From NCBI RefSeq assembly GCF_000949635.1, contig NZ_BAFN01000001.1:1364001-1428000 (forward strand): DNA of 64,000 nucleotides, written 5' to 3'. Of the stretch, positions 36,022 through 44,489 are shown piece by piece. The notes beneath the pieces were generated by a model, which did not search any database, had not been told where the DNA came from, and saw nothing but the letters and a program-made list of their open reading frames with translations. The stretch's first letter is position 1. The number at the start of each line of letters is the position of its first letter. A program made the position numbers and the translations under genes. The stretch is from Candidatus Brocadia sinica JPN1. Lineage in GTDB: Bacteria > Planctomycetota > Brocadiia > Brocadiales > Brocadiaceae.

Positions 36022-38148
36022 ATGCTGGAACATTTCTTTTCACCAGGAACAGTTGCTGTCATTGGCGCCTCCCGCGAAGAGGGGAAGGTAGGATACGATT
36101 TACTCAAAAATCTGGTCACGTATGGGTACAAGGGGAAGGTCTACCCGGTAAATCCCCATGCAGAGAATATCCTGGGCATCAAGACCTACACAAGCCTTAA
36201 GGAAATCAACGACACGATTGATCTCGCGGTAATTGTTGTGCCCGCTCCACATGTGCTGAAAGTGGTGGACGAATGCAGCGCCAAAGGGATTGATTCGATC
36301 ATTGTTATCAGCGCCGGCTTTAAAGAAAGTGGTATTGACGGGGCATCGAGGGAGCGGGAATTACATCAGAAAATCAAACAACATTCGGTACGTATGCTCG
36401 GACCAAACTGCCTCGGTTTGATCGATACGCAATCATTCCTCAATGCCTCTTTTGCCGCCGATATGCCAGCACAGGGTAATATCGCGTTCATTTCCCAGTC
36501 AGGGGCGCTTTGCACTTCAGTCTTGGACTGGGCAGTGAACGAATGTATCGGATTTTCCAAATTTATCAGCATGGGAAATAAAACCGACATTGATGAGGTA
36601 GACCTTATACAAGTTATCGATGAGGATATCCATACGAAAGTTATTCTTGGGTACTTAGAAGGGGTAAAAAACGGAACGGCATTTATGAATGCCGCAAAAA
36701 AAATCACGAAAAAAAAACCCGTGATTGTAATAAAATCCGGGGGTACAATGGCAGGCGCAAAGGCAGCCTCATCGCATACGGGAACATTGGCTGGCGCAGA
36801 AAATGCTTTTGATACGGCATTTAAACAGTCAGGAATTTTGCGTGCAAAAACAGCTGAAGAACTCTTTGACTATGCCAGAATATTCAGCCATCAGCCGCTA
36901 CCCAAAGGACCACGCATAGCATTGATCACAAATGCCGGCGGACCAGGAATTATTGCAGCAGATGCGGTGGAACGGTCGAAACTGGAAATGGCGTCATTTT
37001 CAAAGAATACCATAGACCTCCTCCGCGCCGCCTTACCGGCTATGGCAAATATATATAACCCCGTCGATGTGCTGGGAGATGCAAAGGCAGACCGGTATAA
37101 ATTTGTTATCGAAAAAGTAATAGAAGACCCCAATGTAGACACAATTCTTGTCATTTTGACGCCTCAAACCATGACGGAAATAGAAAAAACGGCAGAAGTA
37201 ATAGGCGAGATTGCAAACCGTACCGACAAGCCCATCGCAACCTCCTTTATGGGCGGCAAACGGATTGGAACGGGCTTAGAGGTTATGCGACAGAGAAAAG
37301 TGCCCAATTATCCATTCCCTGAGCGTGCAATATCAGCCGTCGAAGCTATGTACAAACACACCTTATGGCAAAAAAAACCTGCGTCAAAAATAAAAAAATT
37401 CATTATTCAAAAAGAGAAGGCAACATCAATCGTTGAGAAAATAAGGCAAATGGGACGTCAATATTTGTGCGAAGATGAGGCAAAGCAGGTTATTGCGGCC
37501 TATGGCTTCAGGATTCCCCAAAGCATCCTTGCTTCCACAGAAGCAGAGGCAGTGCAGGCCGCGGAAGAGATTGGATACCCGGTTGTCGCAAAGATTTCTT
37601 CACCGGACATCCTTCATAAATCTGATTTTGGCGGAGTGAAAATCGGAATAAAAGATGCGGCAGAGATCCGGAGGTTTTTTTCTGATGTTACCCAAAAGGC
37701 GCAAAGGCTTATGCCATCAGCCGAAATAAAAGGCGTCCTGGTGCAACAGATGATTACAGGCGGCAAAGAGGTAATCCTCGGGATGTCCCGCGATCCACAG
37801 TTTGGTCCCTTGTTGATGTTTGGCCTCGGTGGTATTTATATAGAAGTGCTAAAAGACGTCACGTTCCGGATAGCGCCCATTGGGCCAAATGAAGCAGAAG
37901 AGATGATTCATGAGATTCGGTCTCTTCCGCTGCTAAAAGGTGTGCGTGGTGAAAAACCTGTGGATATAAATGCCCTTGTTGATGCTATTTTAAGGCTTTC
38001 TCAGTTGGTGACAGATTTTCCCGATATTCTGGAAATGGATATAAATCCCTTGATTGTTTTCCCTGAGGGAGGAGGCGCCATGGCCATAGATGCGCGCATG
38101 ACGATATCGCAGACAGCAAATTATACTCAAAATGCTCACAAAATGTAA
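36022..38148 (+). CDS. ADP-forming acetate/acyl-CoA synthetase, fused alpha-beta subunits
   Basis: Makes ATP from acetyl- (or acyl-) CoA plus ADP and phosphate, or the reverse. The protein has 708 residues: CoA-binding domain (about 5-135, with FFSPGTVAVIGASREEGKVG), succinyl-CoA-ligase-like domain (about 145-300, IAFISQSGALCTSVLDWA and the phospho-histidine-type SSHTGTLAGAENAFD), a middle domain, and an ATP-grasp domain (about 480-700, GYPVVAKISSPDILHKSDFGGV, QQMITGGKEVILGMSRDPQFG). The last eight codons and the stop lie in the left end of MITE copy 4, so the native C-terminus was replaced. A BioD-like/DRTGG protein follows. The preferred acid is not clear from sequence. Confidence 0.88.
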   Translation: MLEHFFSPGTVAVIGASREEGKVGYDLLKNLVTYGYKGKVYPVNPHAENILGIKTYTSLKEINDTIDLAVIVVPAPHVLKVVDECSAKGIDSIIVISAGFKESGIDGASRERELHQKIKQHSVRMLGPNCLGLIDTQSFLNASFAADMPAQGNIAFISQSGALCTSVLDWAVNECIGFSKFISMGNKTDIDEVDLIQVIDEDIHTKVILGYLEGVKNGTAFMNAAKKITKKKPVIVIKSGGTMAGAKAASSHTGTLAGAENAFDTAFKQSGILRAKTAEELFDYARIFSHQPLPKGPRIALITNAGGPGIIAADAVERSKLEMASFSKNTIDLLRAALPAMANIYNPVDVLGDAKADRYKFVIEKVIEDPNVDTILVILTPQTMTEIEKTAEVIGEIANRTDKPIATSFMGGKRIGTGLEVMRQRKVPNYPFPERAISAVEAMYKHTLWQKKPASKIKKFIIQKEKATSIVEKIRQMGRQYLCEDEAKQVIAAYGFRIPQSILASTEAEAVQAAEEIGYPVVAKISSPDILHKSDFGGVKIGIKDAAEIRRFFSDVTQKAQRLMPSAEIKGVLVQQMITGGKEVILGMSRDPQFGPLLMFGLGGIYIEVLKDVTFRIAPIGPNEAEEMIHEIRSLPLLKGVRGEKPVDINALVDAILRLSQLVTDFPDILEMDINPLIVFPEGGGAMAIDARMTISQTANYTQNAHKM

Positions 38149-38266
38149 ATTTTATACAGGGGGGTGGCACGGACAAACTCCGTTTGTCCGTGTTGAACTT
38201 GCATACGTTACCTATGAATCATCCATTTTGAAACGTAGATATACAACACAGTGTAATTATTGCAAG
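38124..38266 (-). mobile_element. MITE copy 4, truncated to about half length
   Basis: Begins TACTCAAAATG after a TA (38122-38123), contains one GGTGGCACGGACAAAC...GTTTGTCCGTG hairpin and the central region up to about ATTGCAAG, then similarity stops. It has the same orientation as copy 1. Its left end supplies the final codons and stop of the acyl-CoA synthetase gene. The remaining gap to 38568 contains the palindromic repeat listed separately. Confidence 0.75.
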
Positions 38267-38401
38267 TCTAAATGGAAAGTGAAAATGCAAACTGTAACAC
38301 AGGGGCTGGGTAACCCCGCCCTTACCTTTTTGCTGTGCTGTCAGGAGTTTCCTCCTGACAGTTTATAATATGTTTTTAGTTATGTATTTGGCACGAAAAT
38401 A

Positions 38402-38502
38402 CCTCTCACCCTAACCCTCTCCCACAAGGGTCAAGGGAACTTTCCCTCCCTTGGCTTCGTCGTGAGCTCTGTCGAACGATGGGAGGGATTAAGGAGGGTG
38501 AT
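38402..38502. repeat. CCCTCTCCC/GGGAGG palindromic dispersed repeat
   Basis: C-rich CTAACCCTCTCCCACAAGGG followed after about 60 bases by GATGGGAGGGATTAAGGAGGG. It belongs to the same kind of widespread 'CCCTCTCCC...GGGAGAGGG' repeat as the one inside the methyltransferase gene near 43.4 kb. No coding function seen. Confidence 0.5.
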
Positions 38503-38568
38503 ATATTTTCATGCCCTTTTGCGAGCTATTATGGCTCATGAATGTTTACTGTATAAAAGGGGGTTATT

Positions 38569-39639
38569 ATGATACCCGTATTTATTGCCTCTGTTTCGCC
38601 CTTTTCCGGAAAGAACTTAATTTGTCTCGGCTTAGGATTAAAATTCAAGAGGGACGGCTACAAAGTCGGGTACTTTAAACCCGTCGGATTTTCACCCGTT
38701 CTTATTGAAGACATACTTACTGACGAGGACGCCGCCTTCCTTTCAAAGGCGCTGGAAGTTGATGGGCCGCTCCAATCCATTTGCCCTGTGGTGTTAACTG
38801 ATGAAATTATTGGACGCCTGATACGTGGAGAGGAACTGAATATTCGCCAGAAGACGTTGACTGCCTTCAATCTTGCATCACAGGGAAAGGACATCATGGT
38901 TACGCGGGGGGTGGGAAGATTGTCGGGTGGCACGTGTCTGCGGTTTTCAGAATTGGATTTTATCAAGGAAACACATGCAAAGGTAATCTTTGTGGATAAA
39001 TTCCAATCTTACATTGATACCCTTGACGGATTTATCTACGCATCAAAGATGTTAGGGGATCAATTGCTGGGTGTTGTGTTTAATTTGATCCCCTCAACAA
39101 AGATAGGTTATATACGGGAACTCCTAGTTCCCTTTCTCAAAAACCATGGTATTACTACCTTGGGAATTATCCCAAAAGACCCGATCCTTGGCGCAGTGCC
39201 AATCAGAGAAATTGTCGACACCCTTAACGGAACCGTTCTCTGTTGCGAGGATAAAACAGATGAATTGATTGAACATTTCATGATTGGAGCCATGAATGTC
39301 GAGAGCGCCTTGAGTTATTTTCGAAAGGTACCAAACAAGGCCGTCATTACCGGAGGCGACCGGAGTGACATTCAACTGGCAGCCCTCGAAACCCCCACAA
39401 AGTGTCTCATCCTCACGGGTGAACTGTATCCAAATGCCTCTATTTTGGGTCGCGCACAGGGGATTGGCGTACCGGTTGTTGTGGTGAGATCGGATACCGC
39501 AGCGACACTTGAGGCTTGCGAAAACCTTTCAGGGTACGTGAGCCTGCATTCGAGGTCTAAGGTACAGCGCGCCGCTGAAGTGGTAGCGCGGGAAATAGAT
39601 TTTAAGACCATTTATGCTCAATTGGGGTTATCGAAATAA
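38569..39639 (+). CDS. BioD-like P-loop protein with DRTGG domain
   Basis: A 356-residue cytoplasmic protein. The N-terminal half is a BioD-like P-loop domain, with SVSPFSGKNLICLGLGLKFK (about 7-26) in place of the Walker A loop and GYFKPVGF as in dethiobiotin synthetase. A DRTGG domain lies at about 205-320 (LGAVPIREI, AVITGGDRSDIQLAALE). The same domain pair forms the N-terminal regulatory part of long phosphate acetyltransferases. It follows an acyl-CoA synthetase, so a sensor or regulator of acetyl-CoA/acetate metabolism is plausible; no catalytic role can be claimed. GGGGG upstream of ATG serves as ribosome site. Confidence 0.75.
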   Translation: MIPVFIASVSPFSGKNLICLGLGLKFKRDGYKVGYFKPVGFSPVLIEDILTDEDAAFLSKALEVDGPLQSICPVVLTDEIIGRLIRGEELNIRQKTLTAFNLASQGKDIMVTRGVGRLSGGTCLRFSELDFIKETHAKVIFVDKFQSYIDTLDGFIYASKMLGDQLLGVVFNLIPSTKIGYIRELLVPFLKNHGITTLGIIPKDPILGAVPIREIVDTLNGTVLCCEDKTDELIEHFMIGAMNVESALSYFRKVPNKAVITGGDRSDIQLAALETPTKCLILTGELYPNASILGRAQGIGVPVVVVRSDTAATLEACENLSGYVSLHSRSKVQRAAEVVAREIDFKTIYAQLGLSK

Positions 39640-39827
39640 ATATGACTTCAGTTATGGGAAATGCCGTAAGTAAGCTGCCATGCTTTTGTTGTAGCGGGAC
39701 TGACCAAAAAGTTCCCAAATTCGATTTCTTTATACAACCATTTGCTCTGTTGTTTGCCAGAGATACACACTACAAGCCATGCCAAAATCTGCGAAGCCAC
39801 AGATACATATCCCTGCTTACTACCCCT

Positions 39828-39880
39828 CCCGCTTACTATTGCAGGTGTCGGGCTCTGCTGGGACAAGTTTAAAGGTTATT
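39828..39880 (+). repeat. Left copy of direct repeat flanking a toxin-antitoxin cassette
   Basis: About 53 bases starting CCCGCTTACTATTGCAGG and ending GTTTAAAGGTTATT, about 80 percent identical to 40825-40876. The gap 39640-40008 otherwise shows no intact gene. Confidence 0.65.
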
Positions 39881-40008
39881 CCCCCGTCAGACATCAATTT
39901 CTAGCGGGGCTTGTCATGAGGGACAGGCCTTGGGCGAAAAGCCTCAATCTGTTTTTTCCTAAAACAGATGGTTGATTAACAACTACACTTGTAGTATATT
40001 GTAAACAT

Positions 40009-40500
40009 ATGGAAATAGTTTTTGATTCTTCCACGCTGATACTTCTGGCAAAGATAGAAATATTGGGGATTGTTTCCGGAGATGTTCATATAATAATTCC
40101 CGAAATGGTAAAGGCTGAATGCGCCCGCAAAGATAGCCTTGATGCCAAATTGATTTCTGCTCTTATTGGTAACCATAAAATTGAGATAGTTACAGCAAAT
40201 AAAAAGGCCGTTGGCATGCTGTGCAGAGATTTCAGAATTCACGCCGGTGAGGCTGAATCTCTTGCTGTTGCGTTAAAGAGACAATTATCGCTCGCAGTGG
40301 ATGACTTGCCGACTATAAAAGCGTGCAAGATACTGAACATTCAATTTACAACAGCAATACACTTTTTAGTAAATATTGCAGAAAAAGAGAAAATTGATAA
40401 AGAAAGGGCAATCGTGAAACTTGAGAAGCTATCTTTATACGGACGATACAGTAAAAGAATAATAGATAATGCTACTAAAAGGCTGAAAGGAGACAAATAA
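40009..40500 (+). CDS. DUF3368-type PIN-like toxin
   Basis: A 163-residue PIN-fold nuclease-like protein of the DUF3368 group. It has the first acidic site IVFDSSTLILLAKI (about 3-16), an HAGEAESLAVALKR block (about 79-92) with the second acid, and LAVDDLPTIKACKIL with the distal acidic residues (about 95-109). Such proteins are the toxin half of modules with UPF0175 partners. The toxin comes first; its stop overlaps the antitoxin ATG by one base. An ATG start at 40009 is preceded by a weak ribosome site. The cassette lies between two direct repeats. Confidence 0.8.
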   Translation: MEIVFDSSTLILLAKIEILGIVSGDVHIIIPEMVKAECARKDSLDAKLISALIGNHKIEIVTANKKAVGMLCRDFRIHAGEAESLAVALKRQLSLAVDDLPTIKACKILNIQFTTAIHFLVNIAEKEKIDKERAIVKLEKLSLYGRYSKRIIDNATKRLKGDK

Positions 40501-40784
40501 TGTCGGTAATAAGTTTAAGACTGAAAGACAGGGAGATAAAGAGAATCAACGAACTAGCCAGAATGGAACATAAGGATAAGTCCACAGTTGCGAGAGAACT
40601 GATAGATTACGGCTGGGAATTTCTGATGCTCAAACTTTACAGGGAGGGCAAGCTGTCTTTAAGCGCTCTGGCAGATAAGCTTGAACTTTCGGTAAGCGAG
40701 ACAGTAGATTTATTGTCAGAATTCGGAGTTGAATCTCCCATAGATTATGACGATTATTTAAAAGGATTTGAGGTATTCAAATAA
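40500..40784 (+). CDS. UPF0175-like antitoxin with ribbon-helix-helix start
   Basis: A 94-residue protein. The N-terminal third (SVISLRLKDREIKRINELA) is RHH-like. The rest has the UPF0175 pattern, with LKLYREGKLSLSALADKLELS (about 49-69), a small helix-turn-helix of the kind seen in these antitoxins. AAAGGAG lies six bases before the ATG inside the toxin gene, giving translational coupling. Probably binds the upstream PIN-like protein and represses the operon. Confidence 0.78.
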   Translation: MSVISLRLKDREIKRINELARMEHKDKSTVARELIDYGWEFLMLKLYREGKLSLSALADKLELSVSETVDLLSEFGVESPIDYDDYLKGFEVFK

Positions 40785-40824
40785 ACATACATGCCGGAAA
40801 CAAGCAAGGTGACGGATACAGATA

Positions 40825-40876
40825 CCCGCTTACAACTGCAGGTTCAGGCATTGCAGGGACACGTTTAAAGGTTATT
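40825..40876 (+). repeat. Right copy of direct repeat flanking the toxin-antitoxin cassette
   Basis: About 52 bases, starting CCCGCTTACAACTGCAGG and ending GTTTAAAGGTTATT; matches 39828-39880. The two enclose exactly the DUF3368/UPF0175 pair, as if the cassette had been inserted into, or had been swapped within, an older sequence. Confidence 0.65.
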
Positions 40877-40970
40877 AATCCGCAATTTGGCTGAAAGCGG
40901 GAGATACTTTGCTCTATCAGATGGAATATAAAAGATTAAATTTTTAGAATTTCTTAAAAGGTAACAACCG

Positions 40971-43760
40971 ATGCCAAAGAGAAAAGGGAAAAATGCCGAA
41001 ACGACAAATCAATCTGAAGCGAAGGCATATCGTCATGCTGAGGCGGATTCTCCTTTACGTCCGGATGTAGGCATTCAGGCGCAGTTCAGGAAGAAAAAAC
41101 CTCCCAAAACTTACCGATATGATTCTTCACTTTCTCCTGCTCTGGATTGGGACGGACAAAACTCAACACGAGAGTTGGGTGAGTGGCTTATTGCCATGAT
41201 TGAAAAGGCGGCTGTGCTTCCAGCGCCACATACCTTTGACAAGCCCCAGGAGTTTAATAATTCTGCAGGACATGTTATTTCATCCGTCAGAGGACTGAAT
41301 GACGCCGTGGAGCAGTTGAAACGTCTCCAAAAACCTTTTCTTAACTGGACAGGCAAGGCCGAGCGGCTTTCATTTGACGTGCCGACGCTACCACTCTTTG
41401 TCCACGAGCGTCTCTCCACGAAGGCGATTATTGAAACCCTGAAAGGACACAGGAAACAAGAGAGACCCAAACAATTGTCGTTGTTTGATCTCTTTGGCGA
41501 TGAACAGAGATCGGTTACCGACCAGGTGTTGAAGGCTTATGAATACCGGGACAAGTGGGTAAACCGTATGATTCTCGGCGATTCCCTTGTGGTGATGAAC
41601 TCCCTCCTGCACTACGAAGGACTTGGCGGTCAGGTGCAGATGATCTATTTTGACCCGCCCTATGGCATCAAATTCGGCGTCAACTTCCAGCCGTTTATTC
41701 GCAATCGTGTAGTAGATCATAACAAAGATGAGGACATGACCCGTGAACCTGAGATGGTAAAGGCTTACAGAGATACATGGGAACTTGGATTACATTCATA
41801 CCTTACTTATTTACGTGATCGTTTATTAATAGCACGTTATCTCCTTTCTCCGACAGGAAGTATTTTTGTTCAAATAAGCGATGAAAATTTACACCATGTT
41901 CGAGAAATAATGGATGAAGTGTTTGGCGAGAAAAATTTTGTAGCAGTAATCCCTTTTAGGAAAACCGGCAGTCAAGACAGTAAATATATTGGTATAATCA
42001 ATGATTTTTTGCTGTTCTACTCAAAAGATATAGACCAATTGAAGTTCAATAAACTGTTCGCTAAGAAGAACGTCGTTTTAGATGATCAATACAACTCCAT
42101 CCTCTTGCCCAATGGGGAAACTCGAAAACTGACTAAAGAAGAAAAACTAAATCTTGAATTGATACCAAAAAGTGCAAAAATCTTCCAGGCTACATCACTT
42201 CAATCTGATGGACGTTCGGAAAATGTAGATTATCGTTTTGAATTTCAAGGTTCGATTTATGAACCCAACCCTAAGAGCCATTGGAAAACTTCTCTTGATG
42301 GACTAAGAAAATTAGCGGAAAAGGGGAGAATCATAAAAATTGGGAAAGGTATCCGTTACTTGAGGCTTTTAAGCGACTTTTCTTTTACAGAGTTGACAAA
42401 CTTTTGGGACGATACTTACGCTGCTGCGGATATGGAATATGTGGTACAAACATCAATGGAAGTTATTCAACGGTGCATGTTGATGACAACTAAACCGGGT
42501 GATCTCGTGCTTGATCCAACTTGTGGAAGTGGAACAACGGCTTATGTTGCAGAGCAATGGGGCAGGCGCTGGATTACCATTGATACAAGCCGAGTTCCAT
42601 TTGCGCTTTCACGGCAAAGATTACTTACTGCTACATATCCCTATTATCAGCTTAAAGATGAATCCAGAGGCCCTTCAGGTGGATTTGTTTATGTGCGTAA
42701 ACAGAATAAAAAGGGTGAAGAAATCGGTGGTATTGTCCCGCATATAACTCTTGGAAGCATTGCCAATAGTGAACCGCCCGCCGAAGAAGTGCTTGTTGAC
42801 CGGCCTGAAATAGACAACAAAGTTATCCGTGTAACAGGCCCATTCTGTGTTGAGGCGACAATCCCAACGCCTGTTGACTGGGAGGGCGATGGCGTAGAAG
42901 ACTCTGGTGCTGGTACTGTCGAACAATACGGTTCATTTATTGATCGTATGCTTGAGATATTGCGCAAATCGCCAGTGCTTCATATAGGAGGCGGTAAGAG
43001 CGTTACCCTTAAAAACATCCGTCCCCCTGCAAAAACATTATCACTATCCGCAGAAGCAATAGTTGTAAATGGAGATGAAAAACCTGTAGCGTTGCTCTTT
43101 GGCCCTGAAAATGGCGCTGTTAGTGAAAAGCTTGTACACGAGGCGCTGAAAGAGGCGAACTTGAGAGGTTACACCCATTTGTATGTAATTGGGGTTGGCA
43201 TTCAATCAAACGCCAGGATACTGATTGAGAATGCTGTAAATATGGATCTTATTCCGGCAACTTACGTTCAGGCAACTCCCGATATTATGATGGGAGACCT
43301 CTTGAAAAACATGCGTTCCAGCCAGATCTTCAGCGTCTGTGGGCTGCCAGAGGTAAGGCTTACAAAGGTAAAACCCAGCGCTCCTTCACCCCAGCCCTCT
43401 CCCACAAGGGGAGAGGGAGTCTCTATGTATCAGGTAGAGTTGCTTGGGCTTGACGTCCTCAATCCCGTGACTATGAACATTTACAAACGAAGCGGAAATG
43501 ACGTGCCGGCATGGTTTCTGGATACGGATTACAATGGTCTCTGTTTCCACGTCTGTCAGGCATTCTTTCCACGCACCAGTGCATGGGATAACCTCAAGCG
43601 TGCATTAAAGGGTAGTTATGATGAAGGCGTATGGGATCACCTGGCAGGAACGAAAAGTGTTCCATTTGAGGCTGGTGAACATGGACAGATTGCGGTAAAG
43701 GTGATTGACGATCGCGGGAATGAGCTAATGGTTGTGAAGAATCTGAAGGAATCTGTATAA
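40971..43760 (+). CDS. Type III-like site-specific DNA methyltransferase (Mod subunit)
   Basis: Beta-class N6-adenine/N4-cytosine methyltransferase of 929 residues. Motif IV FDPPYGIKFG (about 227) comes before the SAM motif DPTCGSGTTA (about 515), with a variable, probable target-recognition region between. An extra C-terminal domain (about 580-929) is present. It modifies host DNA and would specify the sequence cut by the nuclease encoded at 44490. A C-rich palindromic repeat has inserted in frame near residue 805 (peptide SPQPSPTRGEG). An IS200-type element now separates it from its nuclease partner. GGTAAC is its only ribosome-site-like signal. Confidence 0.88.
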   Translation: MPKRKGKNAETTNQSEAKAYRHAEADSPLRPDVGIQAQFRKKKPPKTYRYDSSLSPALDWDGQNSTRELGEWLIAMIEKAAVLPAPHTFDKPQEFNNSAGHVISSVRGLNDAVEQLKRLQKPFLNWTGKAERLSFDVPTLPLFVHERLSTKAIIETLKGHRKQERPKQLSLFDLFGDEQRSVTDQVLKAYEYRDKWVNRMILGDSLVVMNSLLHYEGLGGQVQMIYFDPPYGIKFGVNFQPFIRNRVVDHNKDEDMTREPEMVKAYRDTWELGLHSYLTYLRDRLLIARYLLSPTGSIFVQISDENLHHVREIMDEVFGEKNFVAVIPFRKTGSQDSKYIGIINDFLLFYSKDIDQLKFNKLFAKKNVVLDDQYNSILLPNGETRKLTKEEKLNLELIPKSAKIFQATSLQSDGRSENVDYRFEFQGSIYEPNPKSHWKTSLDGLRKLAEKGRIIKIGKGIRYLRLLSDFSFTELTNFWDDTYAAADMEYVVQTSMEVIQRCMLMTTKPGDLVLDPTCGSGTTAYVAEQWGRRWITIDTSRVPFALSRQRLLTATYPYYQLKDESRGPSGGFVYVRKQNKKGEEIGGIVPHITLGSIANSEPPAEEVLVDRPEIDNKVIRVTGPFCVEATIPTPVDWEGDGVEDSGAGTVEQYGSFIDRMLEILRKSPVLHIGGGKSVTLKNIRPPAKTLSLSAEAIVVNGDEKPVALLFGPENGAVSEKLVHEALKEANLRGYTHLYVIGVGIQSNARILIENAVNMDLIPATYVQATPDIMMGDLLKNMRSSQIFSVCGLPEVRLTKVKPSAPSPQPSPTRGEGVSMYQVELLGLDVLNPVTMNIYKRSGNDVPAWFLDTDYNGLCFHVCQAFFPRTSAWDNLKRALKGSYDEGVWDHLAGTKSVPFEAGEHGQIAVKVIDDRGNELMVVKNLKESV
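43382..43424 (+). repeat. Palindromic repeat in frame inside the methyltransferase gene
   Basis: CCAGCCCTCTCCCACAAGGG followed by GAGAGGGAG: the CCCTCTCCC and GGGAGAGGG arms pair. It encodes SPQPSPTRGEG within an otherwise family-like C-terminal domain and keeps the frame open. Related repeat DNA lies near 38.4 kb. Confidence 0.7.
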
Positions 43761-43764
43761 CGAC

Positions 43765-44418
43765 CTCTGTCATAAATGGCAGAATTATAACGCTGTCTTT
43801 CAGTTTGACAAAAGGAGAAGAACCTCGAATAACTCTGCACTACAAAACAGAGACAAAAAAACCTATCGTAACCCCAGCCTTCAGGCTGGGGGCTAAAAAC
43901 GAACAAAACCGGGCTTTAGCCCTGATCCAGGGGGGAAAATATGGCATTCGTTAAAATAATGATCCATGCCGTATGGGGTACAAAAAATAGAGAGCCTTAT
44001 CTAACGAACGATATCAGGACGGTAATCATGAACCATATCAAAGAGAATGCGAAAAATAAAGAAATCTTCATTGATACCTTGAATGGTTATACAGAGCATT
44101 TACACTGTCTCCTTGGATTAAATGCGGATATGAGTATTTCAAAAGCAATGCACCTGATAAAAGGTGAATCGTCTTTCTGGATAAACAAACAAAAAATCAC
44201 ACCGTATACGTTCGAATGGGCAGATGAATATTTCGCAGTTTCCGTGAGTGAATCAATACTTGATAAGGTAAGATTATACATCAGTAACCAGGAAGAACAT
44301 CACAAGAAGGTTACCTTTAACCAGGAATATGAGGAATTCATCAGGAAATACCATTTTGGAAATCACGGCTAAAGCCGTATTTGATCGATATTAATGATCT
44401 CCGCCATAAATGGCGGAG
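43765..44418 (+). mobile_element. IS200/RAYT-type element between mod and res
   Basis: Bounded by matching stem-loops with TAAA loops: TCTGTCATAAATGGCAGA on the left (from 43766) and CTCCGCCATAAATGGCGGAG on the right (44399-44418). Further palindromes (CCAGCCTTCAGGCTGG, GGGCTTTAGCCC) lie before the transposase gene and GGCTAAAGCC after it. Exact termini are uncertain because IS200-type elements make no target duplication. Confidence 0.6.
43941..44372 (+). CDS. IS200-like / REP-associated tyrosine transposase
   Basis: Y1-type HUH transposase of 143 residues. The HUH metal site is EHLHCLLGL (about 53-61), and the candidate nucleophilic tyrosine lies in RLYISNQEEHHK (about 111-122). The length fits single-domain IS200 TnpA or RAYT proteins. 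Palindromic REP-like hairpins on both sides support a RAYT-type or IS200 origin. AGGGGGG serves as ribosome site. It appears intact. Confidence 0.85.
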   Translation: MAFVKIMIHAVWGTKNREPYLTNDIRTVIMNHIKENAKNKEIFIDTLNGYTEHLHCLLGLNADMSISKAMHLIKGESSFWINKQKITPYTFEWADEYFAVSVSESILDKVRLYISNQEEHHKKVTFNQEYEEFIRKYHFGNHG

Positions 44419-44489
44419 TTATACAGGATGTCCCAGAATATATCTACACAGACGATGCTATCCTAAAGGAGCTTGAAAACAAAGAAACT

